DNA of 64,000 nucleotides from Korobacter sp036501185 (GTDB lineage: Bacteria; Acidobacteriota; Terriglobia; Terriglobales; Acidobacteriaceae), in contig DASYAU010000044.1 in assembly GCA_036501185.1 (NCBI GenBank), positions 8,596 to 72,595 on the forward strand, given 5' to 3'. Positions 49,910 through 59,148 of this stretch are shown here, in pieces. Both the position numbers and the translations under genes were made by a program. A model generated the notes under the pieces. That model was not told the DNA's origin, did not search any database, and saw nothing but the letters and a program-made list of their open reading frames with translations. Within the stretch, counting starts at the first letter, position 1. Each line of letters begins with the position of its first letter.

Positions 49910-49965
49910 GTCCGTCCTTGGATGTGACAGAACTTTGTACTTGTTCTGTCCGCCTCTGGCAAGGA

Positions 49966-50673
49966 CTACATCGGAAACAAAGTCTCGGGCTCAACCGGGG
50001 CCGCCTGCGCCGGCGCACCACACTCCGGATCGTCGTTCTTCACCGCGTTCACCCGGTCGCTCACCTCATACCTCTTCATCGCATCCGCTTCATAAGGCTT
50101 CAACATCGCGGTCAGTGTTGCCGTATCGTGAAATCCCGGGTCGAGCCATAGATCGTAATCCTCCGGATGCAAAATCACCGGCATCCGATCATGTACGTCG
50201 CGCGTCAATTCATTCGGCGTCGTCGTGATAATCGAACACGTCTCGATCCATTGCCCCTCGGGATTTTTCCACCGCTCCCACAGCCCCGCGAACGCGAACG
50301 GCGCGTCATCAACCATCGTGAAGCAGAACGGCTTTTTCTTCCCGCCCGATTTCTGCCACTCGTAAAATCCGTCCGCCGGAATCAAGCACCGCCGCTTCTT
50401 CAACGCCTCGCGAAACGACGCCTTCTCCTCAATCCCCTCGCATCGCGCGTTGATCATCTTGTAGCCAACGCTCGGGTCCTTCGACCAGAAAGGAATCAGT
50501 CCCCACCGCATCGTCGCGGCAATCCGCTTTGGCCCGTCCGGGTCCTGCCGGATCACCGCCACGTCTTGCGCCGGAGCCACGTTATACCGCGGTTGCCAAT
50601 TCTCCGGCGGCTCCACGCCAAAGTGCTCGGCAAGGATCTCCTTCTTCCGCGTCAATCGATAGCGTCCACACAT
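49966..50673 (-). CDS. yedK: SRAP (HMCES/YedK-like) abasic-site protein
   Basis: A 235-residue SOS-response-associated-peptidase family protein that crosslinks through its N-terminal Cys to abasic sites in single-stranded DNA. The start is fixed at 50673 because Met-Cys-Gly-Arg (CGRYRLTRKKEILAEHFGV) must expose Cys2. Other active-site elements are PRYNVAPAQ, MINARCEGIEEKASFREALK, DGFYEW and THDVHDRMPVIL-like (LTRDVHDRMPVILHPED). It is divergent from imuA, 193 bases away, so the two damage-tolerance units share a promoter region. Confidence 0.94.
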   Translation of the reverse strand: MCGRYRLTRKKEILAEHFGVEPPENWQPRYNVAPAQDVAVIRQDPDGPKRIAATMRWGLIPFWSKDPSVGYKMINARCEGIEEKASFREALKKRRCLIPADGFYEWQKSGGKKKPFCFTMVDDAPFAFAGLWERWKNPEGQWIETCSIITTTPNELTRDVHDRMPVILHPEDYDLWLDPGFHDTATLTAMLKPYEADAMKRYEVSDRVNAVKNDDPECGAPAQAAPVEPETLFPM

Positions 50674-50790
50674 AGTCGGTAAGTGATAGATGAGACGAGC
50701 CATATTTTATCTGCAAATTCCGGTTCACGGCTTCTGCATAAAAAATGGTGCAAAATCGCAAAAATCCCCCAAAAAACCCCGCTTTGAGCA

Positions 50791-50840
50791 TTGACAACCC
50801 CCGTTCTCACAGCGCAATCTAAAGGCGAAGAAAAGGCGAA
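50791..50840 (+). promoter_or_regulatory. possible imuA promoter and direct-repeat operator
   Basis: TTGACA (50791-50796) with a weak CAATCT 18 bases later, followed by two copies of AAAGGCGAA (50821-50829 and 50832-50840), 11 bases apart. The repeat could bind a damage-response repressor, but no known SOS box is recognised here. Confidence 0.35.
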
Positions 50841-50866
50841 AATAGCCTACCCGTTTACCCCCGCTT

Positions 50867-51622
50867 ATGAGCTCCGCCTCCATACTCCGTCACCAAATCG
50901 AGACCTCGCTGTCTCCCCGCTTTGCCGCCAGCTTTCAGCCGATCACGCCCGTTTCCCGCCCGCTGCAAGCCACTGGCATCAACGCCCTCGACACCCTCCT
51001 CGGCGGCGGCCTCCCTATCGGCGCCGTCTGCGAAGTCTTCGGCCCCGAGTGCTCCGGCCGCACCAGTCTCGCCCTTACATTCCTCGCCCAAGTCACCCGC
51101 CAGGGCAGCGCCTGCGCATGGATCGATGTCGCCGACGCCCTCGATCCCGAATCCGCCGCCGCCTGTGGCGTCGATCTTCGTCGCCTCCTCTGGGTACGCT
51201 GCTCCGAAAATGGCGCCGCGAAACCGCGCAAGAAAATCTGGTCGCGCCTCGACCAGGCCCTCCGCGCCGCCGACCTTGTTCTCCAGGCCGGAGGCTTCGC
51301 CGCCGTCGTCTTCGACATGGGAGCGGTGGCTCCCGAGCAGGCCCTCCGCGTGCCTCTCGCCTCGTGGTTCCGTTTTCGCGCCGCCGCCGAACGCACCCAA
51401 TCCACGTTTCTCCTGCTCTCGCAAACCTCGTGCGCTAAAAGCTGCTCGGCCGTTCAACTGAAACTCGATCGCCTGCGCACCCAGCAGGAAGGCGGCCAGG
51501 TCTTCACCGGCCTCCGCTTCCAGGCCGAGCTCATCCGCGACCGCCAATCCAGCTTCACCCGTAGACCCTCCGCCTCTGTCGCCGCCTGGCAACAGCCCGC
51601 CGCATGGACGACGAATGTATGA
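50867..51622 (+). CDS. imuA: ImuA, RecA-like accessory protein of mutagenic repair
   Basis: A 251-residue RecA-like protein. Core segments are TGINALDTLLGGGLPIGAVC and VFGPECSGRTSLALTFLA. In the Walker A the normal Lys is Arg65 (GPECSGRTS). FAAVVFDMGAV and RTQSTFLLLSQTS follow the RecA pattern. ImuA works with ImuB and DnaE2 in damage-induced mutagenesis. The gene overlaps imuB by 19 bases. Weak ATPase activity would be expected from the missing Lys; this is inference. Confidence 0.88.
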   Translation: MSSASILRHQIETSLSPRFAASFQPITPVSRPLQATGINALDTLLGGGLPIGAVCEVFGPECSGRTSLALTFLAQVTRQGSACAWIDVADALDPESAAACGVDLRRLLWVRCSENGAAKPRKKIWSRLDQALRAADLVLQAGGFAAVVFDMGAVAPEQALRVPLASWFRFRAAAERTQSTFLLLSQTSCAKSCSAVQLKLDRLRTQQEGGQVFTGLRFQAELIRDRQSSFTRRPSASVAAWQQPAAWTTNV

Positions 51623-53121
51623 ACTCCATGCAGATGGCCTGCGGATACGCGCGCGAGTTCCCCGCGCAAGCGCTCCTGCGTCTCCGTCCCGAGCTGCGGA
51701 CGAAAGCTGTCGCCATTGTCGAAGGTGAGCCTCCGCGCGAATTTGTCTGCTCCGCCAATGAAAACGCCTACGCCATCGGCGTGCAGCGCGGCATGTCTCG
51801 CCCGCAAATGGAAATTTTCGACCACCTCGACGTCCTCCGTCGCTCGCCCACCGAAGAGCAATCCGCCCGTGCCGCGCTCCTCGATTGCGCCGGACGTTTC
51901 TCTCCCCGCGTCGAAGAACTTCGCTTCGACTACGCCCTGGGTTTCGCCGCCGACATCACCGGCACGGAAAAACTGCTCGGCCCTCCGCAGCAAATCGTCG
52001 CCAAACTCCGCGAGCAGGCCCGTGCCCTCGGCCTCGAAATTTCAGTTGCAGCTTCCTGCAACTTACAAGCCGCCCTCTGCTGGACCAAGGCCTACCCCGG
52101 CGCAAAAGTCATTCCCTTCGGCGAAGAACAGAACACCCTAGCCCGCATCCCGGTGGACGTCCTCGACCTCACCCTCGAGCAATCGGTCACGCTCTCTCTC
52201 TGGGGCATTCACACCCTCGGCGCGCTCGCCGCTCTCCCGGAACCAGCGCTGGTCGCCCGTCTCGGGCAAGATAGCCAGCGCCTCCGCAAGCTCGCCTGCG
52301 GCCAATATCCCCACCTGCTGAAGCCAGTCGAACAATCTTTTGAGCTGAAAGAAGAGGTCGAATTCGAAGCCGGCGTCGAGTCGCTCGACTCCATCCTCTT
52401 CGTCCTCTCGCCTATGCTGCAACAACTCGTCATCCGCGCCGAATCCCGCGCCCTCGCGCTGGCCTCCATCACCGTCAATTGCAAACTCGACGGTGCCACT
52501 CGCCACGTGCGCACCATTCGTCCCGTGCTCCCCACCATCGATCACGAAGCTCTCCTGAAGCTCATCCACCTCGACCTCATCGCCAATCCTCCCGCCGCCG
52601 AAGTCGTGGCGCTCACCGTCATCGCCGAACCCAACCGTCCCAGCCGCGCACAACTAGGACTGTTCTCCCCGCAATTCCCCGAACCCATGCGCCTCGAAGT
52701 CACGCTCGCCCGCCTGGCCGCCGTCGTCGGCAGTGCCGATCGCGTAGGCGCGCCCGAGCTCCTCGACTCCAATCATTCCGACGCCTTCCGCATCGCGAAC
52801 TTCGCGGCCCCCGAAGAAACAAAGAAAACGCCGCCCTCCGAAGGTTCTCGCATCGGCCTTCGCGTCCTCCGTCCCGCCGAACCTGTCTATGTGCAGACCC
52901 ATCGCGAGCGCCCGCATCAATTCGTCTTCCGCAGCGAGCAGTACCAGGTCATGGAGTGCTACGGCCCCTGGGAAGGCAGCGGCGATTGGTGGAACGCCAA
53001 TCTCTGGATCCGCGAACAATGGGACGTCGTCGCCAGCTCCCGCAGCGGACGCCCGCTCTGTTGCGAACTCACCCGCGATCCCGTAGCAAAAACCTGGGAA
53101 CTAGCGGCGCTCTATGACTGA
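51604..53121 (+). CDS. imuB: ImuB, Y-family polymerase-like protein
   Basis: A 505-residue Y-family relative (MACGYAREFPAQALLRLRPE at the start, KAVAIVEGEPPREFVCSANE). The catalytic acidic residues of true Y-family polymerases are not obvious, as expected for ImuB, which acts as an adaptor. Central helix-hairpin-helix-like region (LSLWGIHTLGALAALPEPAL) and little-finger region follow. Starts at ATG 51604, 51619 or 51634 are possible; 51634 best fits the family. Its end overlaps dnaE2 by 8 bases. Confidence 0.9.
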   Translation: MDDECMNSMQMACGYAREFPAQALLRLRPELRTKAVAIVEGEPPREFVCSANENAYAIGVQRGMSRPQMEIFDHLDVLRRSPTEEQSARAALLDCAGRFSPRVEELRFDYALGFAADITGTEKLLGPPQQIVAKLREQARALGLEISVAASCNLQAALCWTKAYPGAKVIPFGEEQNTLARIPVDVLDLTLEQSVTLSLWGIHTLGALAALPEPALVARLGQDSQRLRKLACGQYPHLLKPVEQSFELKEEVEFEAGVESLDSILFVLSPMLQQLVIRAESRALALASITVNCKLDGATRHVRTIRPVLPTIDHEALLKLIHLDLIANPPAAEVVALTVIAEPNRPSRAQLGLFSPQFPEPMRLEVTLARLAAVVGSADRVGAPELLDSNHSDAFRIANFAAPEETKKTPPSEGSRIGLRVLRPAEPVYVQTHRERPHQFVFRSEQYQVMECYGPWEGSGDWWNANLWIREQWDVVASSRSGRPLCCELTRDPVAKTWELAALYD

Positions 53122-56100
53122 CCGCTATATCGAGATGCACGCCAACAGCGCCTTCAGTTTTCTCCAAGGCGCATCGCTGCCGGAAACCCTGATCTTCCGC
53201 GCCCAGCAGCTCGACTACCCCGCCATGGCGCTTATGGATCTCAACGGCGTCTACGGCTCCGCGCGCTTCCATCTCGCCGCTCGCCCCAACGGTCTCCGCG
53301 CGCACGTCGGCAGTGAACTCGCCGTCCGCGATCTCGGCCAGCACCTCACGCCGGCTCGCTGGCTCCCGCACCAATGGCCGTCAGAACCCGTCCGCCTGCC
53401 GCTGCTCTGCGAAACGCGTACCGGCTACCAGAACCTCTGCCGCATGGTCACTCGCCTCAAAATGCGCGAGCCCTCGAAGGCCGAAGGCTCCGCGCTTCTC
53501 GCCGACATCCGCGAGTTCGCCGAAGGATTAGTCTGCCTCACCGGTGGCGACGAAGGCCCGCTCGCCGCAGCCCTAACCTGCGGCGGCGAAGAAGAAGGTC
53601 GGCGCACCCTCGAAACTCTCATCTCCATCTTCGGACGCGAGTGTGTCTTCGTCGAACTCCAGCGTCACGGCATTCGCGAGCAGGAATGGCGCAACCAGGC
53701 CTCTCTTCGCCTCGCGCGCAGTCTCAATCTTCCCATCCTCGCCACCAACGGTGTTCGCTACGCTGACGCCCACGAGCGCGAAATCGCCGACCTCTTCACC
53801 GCCATCCGTCATCACGTCCCGCTCGCCAACGCCGGACGCCTGCTTTCGCTGAACGCCTCCCGTCATCTGCGCCCGCCCAGCGAAATGCTGCAACTCTTCC
53901 GCGACCTTCCCGAAGCCACCGCCAACACTTGGGAGCTCTCGCAGCGCATCGCCTTCGAGCTCGACGATCTCGGCTACCAGTTCCCCATCTATCCCGTCCC
54001 CGACGGCGAGTCCATGGATTCCTTCCTCGAGAAGCGCGTAGCCGAAGGCGTCATCAAGCGCTACGGCATAAAAAACAGTCCCGACCTCTACGCGCGCGCC
54101 AAGAAGCAAGTCCAGACCGAACTCGCGCTCATCAAGAAGCTCGGTCTCGCCGGATATTTCCTCATCGTTTGGGACATCATCCGCTACTGCCAGCAGAACG
54201 ACATCCTCGTGCAAGGTCGCGGCAGCGCCGCCAATTCCGCCGTCTGCTACGCGCTCGAAATCACCGCCGTCGATCCCGTTGGCATGGAGCTTCTCTTCGA
54301 GCGCTTCCTCAGCGAAGCCCGCGGCGAGTGGCCCGACATCGATCTCGATCTCCCCTCAGGCGACAAGCGCGAGCAGGCTATCCAATACGTCTACCAGCGC
54401 TACGGACAGCTCGGCGCCGCCATGACTGCCAACGTCATCACCTATCGCGGAAAATCCGCCGCCCGCGAAGTCGGCAAAGCCCTCGGCTTCGACATCGAAA
54501 CCCTCAACCAGCTCACCAAGCTCGTCAGCACGTGGGAATGGCGCGGTCCCACCGACACGCTCGAAAACCAATTTCAAACCGCCGGTTTCGAGGCCAAGCA
54601 TCCACACATCGCCAAGTTTCTCGACCTCTGCAGCCGGATCCAGGACCTCCCGCGCCACCTCGGCCAGCACTCCGGCGGCATGGTCATCTGCCAGGGCCAG
54701 CTCGACAGCATCGTCCCCATCGAGCCCGCCTCCATGCCCGGCCGCTCCGTCGTGCAATGGGACAAAGACGATTGCGCCGACATGCACATCATCAAGGTCG
54801 ACCTCCTCGGCCTCGGCATGATGGCCGTCCTCAAAGATTGCGTCGAGCTCATCCCCCGCCACTACGGCGACGCAATCGACCTCGCGCAGTTGCCGCAAGA
54901 CGACCCGCAGGTCTACGACACTCTCCAGAAAGCCGATACCGTCGGCATGTTCCAGGTCGAAAGCCGCGCGCAAATGGCCTCCCTCCCCCGCAACTGGCCC
55001 ACCCGCTTTTACGACATCGTCGTGCAGGTCGCGATCATCCGCCCCGGCCCGATCGTCGGCAACATGACAAATCCCTACATGCTCCGCCGCCAGAAAAAAG
55101 AAGACGTCACCTACTATCACCCGCTGCTCGAGCCAGTGCTCAAGCGCACCCTTGGCGTGCCACTCTTCCAGGAACAACTCCTCCGCATGGCCATGATCGT
55201 CGCCAACTTTAGCGGCGCGGAAGCCGAAGAGCTTCGCCGCGCTCTCGGCATGCGTCGCTCCACCCAACGCATGCGCGAATTAGGCATCAAGCTACGCAGC
55301 GGCATGACGGAGAATGGCATCGCCCCGAAAATTCAGGAAGAAATCGTCACCAGCATCTCGTCGTTCGCGCTCTACGGCTTTCCCGAATCCCACGCCGCCA
55401 GCTTCGCGCTCATCGCTTATGCCTCGGCGTTTTTCAAGGAGCACTATCTCGCCGCCTTCACCTGCGCCATGCTCAACAACCAGCCCATGGGTTTCTACTC
55501 GCCCGCGGTTCTCGTCAAAGACGCGCAACGCCACAGCCTGCGCGTTCTTCCCATCGACGTCCAGCGCTCGCAATGGGATTGCACCGTCGAGCACACGGAA
55601 AATGAATTAGCTCTCCGCATCGGCCTCCGCTACGTTCGCGGCATGCGCCAGGACACGGCACAGCTCCTCGTACAATCGCACGAAAACTCCGGCCCATTTC
55701 TCTCCGCCGACGACCTCGGCCGCCGCGTGCCGCTGCTCAATCGCAAAGAACTCGTCGCCCTCGCCAACATCGGTGCCCTCAACTGGGTTGGCGACACCGC
55801 CCACCGCCGCGACGCCCTATGGCAAGTGGAGCGCGTAAGCCGCCGCCCCGGCCCGCTTCTTCAGTCCGCCGAAGAACAGGAAGACGATTCCCCGCTCGCG
55901 CGCATGAACTGGGAAGAGCGCCTTGTCGCCGACTTTCAAGGCACCGGACTCACCGTCGGCCGTCATCCCATGGCCTACCACCGTGAGCGACTGTCGCGCA
56001 TGAAAATTCTTTCCGCCGACGAGTTGCGCTCAATCGGAAACGGCCGCCACGTCCGCGTCGCCGGATGCGTCATCGCCCGCCAGCGTCCCGGCACCGCGAA

Positions 56101-56320
56101 AGGTTTTGTCTTTCTCAGCATGGAAGACGAGAGCGGCATCTCCAACATCATCATCAGCCCGCAACTTTACGAACAAACCCGCGTGCTCGTTTCCACCGAG
56201 CGCTTCCTCATCGTCGAGGGCAAACTCCAAAACCTCGACAACGTCATCCACGTCCGCGCCGACCGCTTGCAATCACTGCACCTGAATAAAATCGCTGCCC
56301 CTTCCCACGATTTTCATTGA
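53114..56320 (+). CDS. dnaE2: error-prone DNA polymerase DnaE2/ImuC
   Basis: A 1068-residue C-family polymerase of DnaE2 length. PHP domain at the start (IEMHANSAFSFLQGASLPET). The palm region contains YFLIVWDIIRYCQQNDILVQ, GRGSAANSAVCYALEITAVD and the catalytic acidic residues in GEWPDIDLDLPSGDKREQ. Fingers and tandem HhH follow (HRRDALWQVERVSRRP), then an OB domain (VRVAGCVIARQRPGTAKGFV). It replaces the main polymerase at lesions and causes damage-induced mutations. Starts inside the imuB end, completing the imuA-imuB-dnaE2 operon. Confidence 0.96.
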   Translation: MTDRYIEMHANSAFSFLQGASLPETLIFRAQQLDYPAMALMDLNGVYGSARFHLAARPNGLRAHVGSELAVRDLGQHLTPARWLPHQWPSEPVRLPLLCETRTGYQNLCRMVTRLKMREPSKAEGSALLADIREFAEGLVCLTGGDEGPLAAALTCGGEEEGRRTLETLISIFGRECVFVELQRHGIREQEWRNQASLRLARSLNLPILATNGVRYADAHEREIADLFTAIRHHVPLANAGRLLSLNASRHLRPPSEMLQLFRDLPEATANTWELSQRIAFELDDLGYQFPIYPVPDGESMDSFLEKRVAEGVIKRYGIKNSPDLYARAKKQVQTELALIKKLGLAGYFLIVWDIIRYCQQNDILVQGRGSAANSAVCYALEITAVDPVGMELLFERFLSEARGEWPDIDLDLPSGDKREQAIQYVYQRYGQLGAAMTANVITYRGKSAAREVGKALGFDIETLNQLTKLVSTWEWRGPTDTLENQFQTAGFEAKHPHIAKFLDLCSRIQDLPRHLGQHSGGMVICQGQLDSIVPIEPASMPGRSVVQWDKDDCADMHIIKVDLLGLGMMAVLKDCVELIPRHYGDAIDLAQLPQDDPQVYDTLQKADTVGMFQVESRAQMASLPRNWPTRFYDIVVQVAIIRPGPIVGNMTNPYMLRRQKKEDVTYYHPLLEPVLKRTLGVPLFQEQLLRMAMIVANFSGAEAEELRRALGMRRSTQRMRELGIKLRSGMTENGIAPKIQEEIVTSISSFALYGFPESHAASFALIAYASAFFKEHYLAAFTCAMLNNQPMGFYSPAVLVKDAQRHSLRVLPIDVQRSQWDCTVEHTENELALRIGLRYVRGMRQDTAQLLVQSHENSGPFLSADDLGRRVPLLNRKELVALANIGALNWVGDTAHRRDALWQVERVSRRPGPLLQSAEEQEDDSPLARMNWEERLVADFQGTGLTVGRHPMAYHRERLSRMKILSADELRSIGNGRHVRVAGCVIARQRPGTAKGFVFLSMEDESGISNIIISPQLYEQTRVLVSTERFLIVEGKLQNLDNVIHVRADRLQSLHLNKIAAPSHDFH

Positions 56321-56430
56321 TCCTCAATCGCATTCCGCAATCGCCTTATTACAAGCCAATCATCAGCGTTGACAGCACCGTGCAAACTTCATAACATCCG
56401 CTGCACTACCGCACTGGGGTTCTCATCCGA

Positions 56431-56823
56431 ATGCACGGAATCGAGTGGATCGTCGAAGCGCAAGGCTGTCATCCCGACACGCTTCGCGATCTTGCCACGC
56501 TCAAATCACTTTTCGACGCCATCGTGCGCGATCTCGATCTCCATCCCGTTGGAGAAACCCGCTGGCACCAATTCCCCGGCAACGGCGGCATCACCGGACT
56601 CTGCCTACTCTCCGAATCCCATCTCGCGGTCCATACATTTCCCGAGCACCAATCGCTCTGCCTGAATCTCTTCTGCTGTCGTCCGCGCCCCGATTGGGAT
56701 TTCGAAACCGAGCTCGCCACCCGCTTCACTGCCGAGCACCTAACCCTACGCAAAATCACGCGGCCCTACGCCACCAGTGATGCCCTCATCGCCGCACCGA
56801 GCGCCTCGGAGGCTGGCCAATGA
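56431..56823 (+). CDS. speD: S-adenosylmethionine decarboxylase proenzyme
   Basis: A 130-residue proenzyme making decarboxylated SAM, the aminopropyl donor for polyamines. The self-cleavage and active-site segment LLSESHLAVHTFPEHQS puts the pyruvoyl-forming Ser at 63, His at 68 and Cys at 83 (LFCC), the same positions as in the short bacterial SpeD class. Length is normal. Its last codon overlaps the start of the first DUF4178 gene (ATGA), and the aminopropyltransferase is five genes further in the same operon. Confidence 0.92.
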   Translation: MHGIEWIVEAQGCHPDTLRDLATLKSLFDAIVRDLDLHPVGETRWHQFPGNGGITGLCLLSESHLAVHTFPEHQSLCLNLFCCRPRPDWDFETELATRFTAEHLTLRKITRPYATSDALIAAPSASEAGQ

Positions 56824-57446
56824 CGCGCGGCATCTGCCCCAACTGCGGCGCTCCGCTCGATTTCAAATGGCCGAGCAGCGTCCAGACCGTCTGCGCCTAC
56901 TGCAAATCCATCGTCATCCGCACCGACGTCGACATCCGCAAAGTCGGCATGGTCGCCGACCTTCCACCCGACAGCTCGCCCATCCAGCTCGGCACCGAAG
57001 GCATTTACAACAACCGCGCATTCACCGTCGCCGGACGCATCATCTATGAGTACGAACTCGGCACCTGGAACGAGTGGCACGTCGTCCAGCAGGACGGCTC
57101 CAGCGCCTGGCTCTCCGACGCGCAGAGCCAATACTGCTATACCGTCGCCACCGCGCATAAAGATTTGCCTCCGGCGACCGATGTCCGCGACGGCAATCAG
57201 TATGTGTGGGACAACGTTCCCTTCACCGTCACTACCATCACCGAGGCCAATTATCGCGGCGTCGAAGGCGAACTTCCCTTCCAGTACTGGGACAAAACCA
57301 AAGCTGTCTTCGCCGACTGCATGTCTCCGCGTGGAGACTTCGCCACCCTCGATTACAGCGATCCCCAGCCCGTTCTCTACCGTGGTGTCATAGCCGACTT
57401 CGATTCCCTCCACCTGAAAAATCTCCGTACCTTCGAGGGCTGGTAA
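56820..57446 (+). CDS. zinc-ribbon DUF4178 protein (first copy)
   Basis: A 208-residue soluble protein. An N-terminal zinc ribbon (ICPNCGAPLDFKWPSSVQTV then CAYC) leads into a DUF4178-type beta-rich domain (LGTEGIYNNRAFTVAGRIIY, EYELGTWNEWHVVQQDGSSA, WLSDAQSQYC). No membrane helix. Biochemical function is unknown to me. It is coupled to speD by ATGA and to the next DUF4178 gene by TAATG. Confidence 0.85.
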   Translation: MTRGICPNCGAPLDFKWPSSVQTVCAYCKSIVIRTDVDIRKVGMVADLPPDSSPIQLGTEGIYNNRAFTVAGRIIYEYELGTWNEWHVVQQDGSSAWLSDAQSQYCYTVATAHKDLPPATDVRDGNQYVWDNVPFTVTTITEANYRGVEGELPFQYWDKTKAVFADCMSPRGDFATLDYSDPQPVLYRGVIADFDSLHLKNLRTFEGW

Positions 57447-58741
57447 TGAGCACGCCACCGGTTCCCCCGAAGCCCGTCACTCGCGCTCTCAACTGCCCCG
57501 GTTGCGGGGCCGCACTCGTCCTGCGCTCCATGGACCGCGCCGTCACCGTTGTCTGCGAACACTGCCACTGCATCCTTGACGCCAAGGACCCGAACCTTAA
57601 AATCCTGCAGCAATACAACGAGCGAATTCAGCAAGACCGCCCACTCATCCCGCTTGGCACGCGCGGAAAACTTCGCGGCACCGATTACGAAGTCATAGGC
57701 TTCCAGCGTCGCACCATCACCGAAGACGGCATCGACTACAGCTGGCACGAATACCTGCTCTTTAATCCTTATAAAGGCTATCGCTACCTGGTCGAATACA
57801 ACGGCCACTGGAACGACGTGGCCCCCGTCACCGGACTCCCCACCACCATGGGCACCCGCGCGGAATATCTGGGCAAAAGCTACCGCCATTTCCAGACCGC
57901 CGAAGCCCACACCACCTTCGTCCTCGGCGAGTTCCCATGGCAAGTGCGCTACGGCGAGTCCGCCATCTGCACCGATTACGTTCACGCCCCCTACATGCTC
58001 TCCGCGGAGGTCATGGCCAGCGAAACCACCTGGTCGCTCGGCGAATACATGTATGGCTCGGAAATCTGGAGGAGTTTCAATCTCGCAGGCAGCCCGCCTC
58101 CGGCCATCGGCGTTTACGAGAACGAGCCCTCGAAGGCCAGCGGCAGCGCCGGCGCGGTGTGGCTCACATTTTTCGCGCTTGCCGCAGCCCTGCTGGTCAT
58201 TCTCGTTGCCAACTACATCGTCAGCGGCCGCGACGTCGTCTTCGAGCACAGTTACTCCTTCACCCAGCAGGCGGGTCAGGAGCCGTCTTTCGTCACGCCT
58301 GAGTTCGACTTGAAAGGCCGCACCTCCGACATCGAAGTCGAAACCGCTGCCAGCGTCAACAACCAGTGGATCTACGTAAACTACGCGCTCATCAACGACG
58401 CCACTGGCCAGGCCTACGACTTCGCCCGCGAGGTCACCTACTACCACGGACGCGACTCCGATGGCGACTGGACCGAAGGCGACCGGGACGACAAGGTCTA
58501 CGTTCCCGCCGTTCCCGCCGGAGGCTACTATCTCCGCGTCGAGCCCGAATCCGACGCGAAGTTCGGCCCCGTTCAATATTCGGTCAAGGTCACCCGCGAC
58601 GAGCCGGTCATGAGCCTGTATTTGATCGCTCTCGTGGCCTTGCTCTTCCCCGCGCTCTTGATTTCATGGCGGGCTTTTAATTTCGAACGCATGCGCTGGG
58701 CAGAAAGCGATCACCCGCTCGTGCGCACCAGCAACGGCTAG
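57446..58741 (+). CDS. membrane-anchored zinc-ribbon DUF4178 protein (second copy)
   Basis: A 431-residue protein starting at ATG 57446 (TAATG). The N-terminus is another zinc ribbon (LNCPGCGAALVLRSMDRAVT, CEHCHC), followed by a DUF4178-like domain (PLGTRGKLRGTDYEVIGFQR, SWHEYLLFNPYKGYRYLVEY). A membrane helix (AVWLTFFALAAALLVILVAN) precedes an extracytoplasmic beta domain (HSYSFTQQAGQEPSFVTPEF, YYLRVEPESDAKFGPVQYSV), and a second helix lies near the C-terminus (LYLIALVALLFPALLISW). Frames upstream inside the first copy were excluded. Confidence 0.85.
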   Translation: MSTPPVPPKPVTRALNCPGCGAALVLRSMDRAVTVVCEHCHCILDAKDPNLKILQQYNERIQQDRPLIPLGTRGKLRGTDYEVIGFQRRTITEDGIDYSWHEYLLFNPYKGYRYLVEYNGHWNDVAPVTGLPTTMGTRAEYLGKSYRHFQTAEAHTTFVLGEFPWQVRYGESAICTDYVHAPYMLSAEVMASETTWSLGEYMYGSEIWRSFNLAGSPPPAIGVYENEPSKASGSAGAVWLTFFALAAALLVILVANYIVSGRDVVFEHSYSFTQQAGQEPSFVTPEFDLKGRTSDIEVETAASVNNQWIYVNYALINDATGQAYDFAREVTYYHGRDSDGDWTEGDRDDKVYVPAVPAGGYYLRVEPESDAKFGPVQYSVKVTRDEPVMSLYLIALVALLFPALLISWRAFNFERMRWAESDHPLVRTSNG

Positions 58742-58749
58742 AGGATGCA

Positions 58750-58932
58750 ATGAGCAAAGGCTATCTCGCTTACGGAATCATCGTGCTGGGCCTACTGGCC
58801 GGCGCCCAGTATCGCGGCTTCAGCTTCAACTCGGTCAGCCAGGTCAAAAACGTGCCGCGCTCCGTGCGCGACAACCCCGGCTCCTATCGGTCGGTATACG
58901 GCAGCTACCATCACTACACGGGAGGCAAGTAA
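58750..58932 (+). CDS. small membrane-anchored protein of the polyamine operon
   Basis: A 60-residue protein with one N-terminal hydrophobic helix (LAYGIIVLGLLAGAQYRGFS) and an extracytoplasmic tail (NVPRSVRDNPGSYRSVYGSY, ending HHYTGGK). The NPGSYRSVYGSY tail looks like a conserved motif of small proteins seen beside DUF4178/DUF350 genes, but I cannot name its family. Eight bases separate it from the preceding gene and none from the next. Confidence 0.8.
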   Translation: MSKGYLAYGIIVLGLLAGAQYRGFSFNSVSQVKNVPRSVRDNPGSYRSVYGSYHHYTGGK

Positions 58933-59145
58933 ATGAACATGATCCCTGTTTCCAACATCGTGAACGCGCTGGTGTTCGCGCTAATCGGCATCATTATCTT
59001 CTCGGTGGCGTTCATCGTCCTCGACAAACTCACGCCCTACCACCTCTGGAAAGAAATCGTGCAGGAGCACAATCAGGCGCTCGCCATCCTGGTCGGCATG
59101 CTCTCCATCGGTCTTTGCATCATCATTGCCGCGGCCGTGCACTAA
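58933..59145 (+). CDS. DUF350 (UPF0719/YjfL-like) membrane protein
   Basis: A 70-residue protein with two membrane helices (NALVFALIGIIIFSVAFIVL and ALAILVGMLSIGLCIIIAAA) joined by a polar loop (DKLTPYHLWKEIVQEHNQ). This is the single-unit form of DUF350, related to E. coli YjfL, which sits beside a PspA-like gene there. Function is unknown; an envelope-stress or channel-like role has been suggested by context. It abuts the preceding gene and lies 3 bases before speE. Confidence 0.85.
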   Translation: MNMIPVSNIVNALVFALIGIIIFSVAFIVLDKLTPYHLWKEIVQEHNQALAILVGMLSIGLCIIIAAAVH

Positions 59146-59148
59146 ACC

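Noticed and set aside
53929..55212. Long Arg/His-rich plus-strand frame inside dnaE2
   Set aside because: Second-frame shadow of dnaE2 with no recognisable domain.
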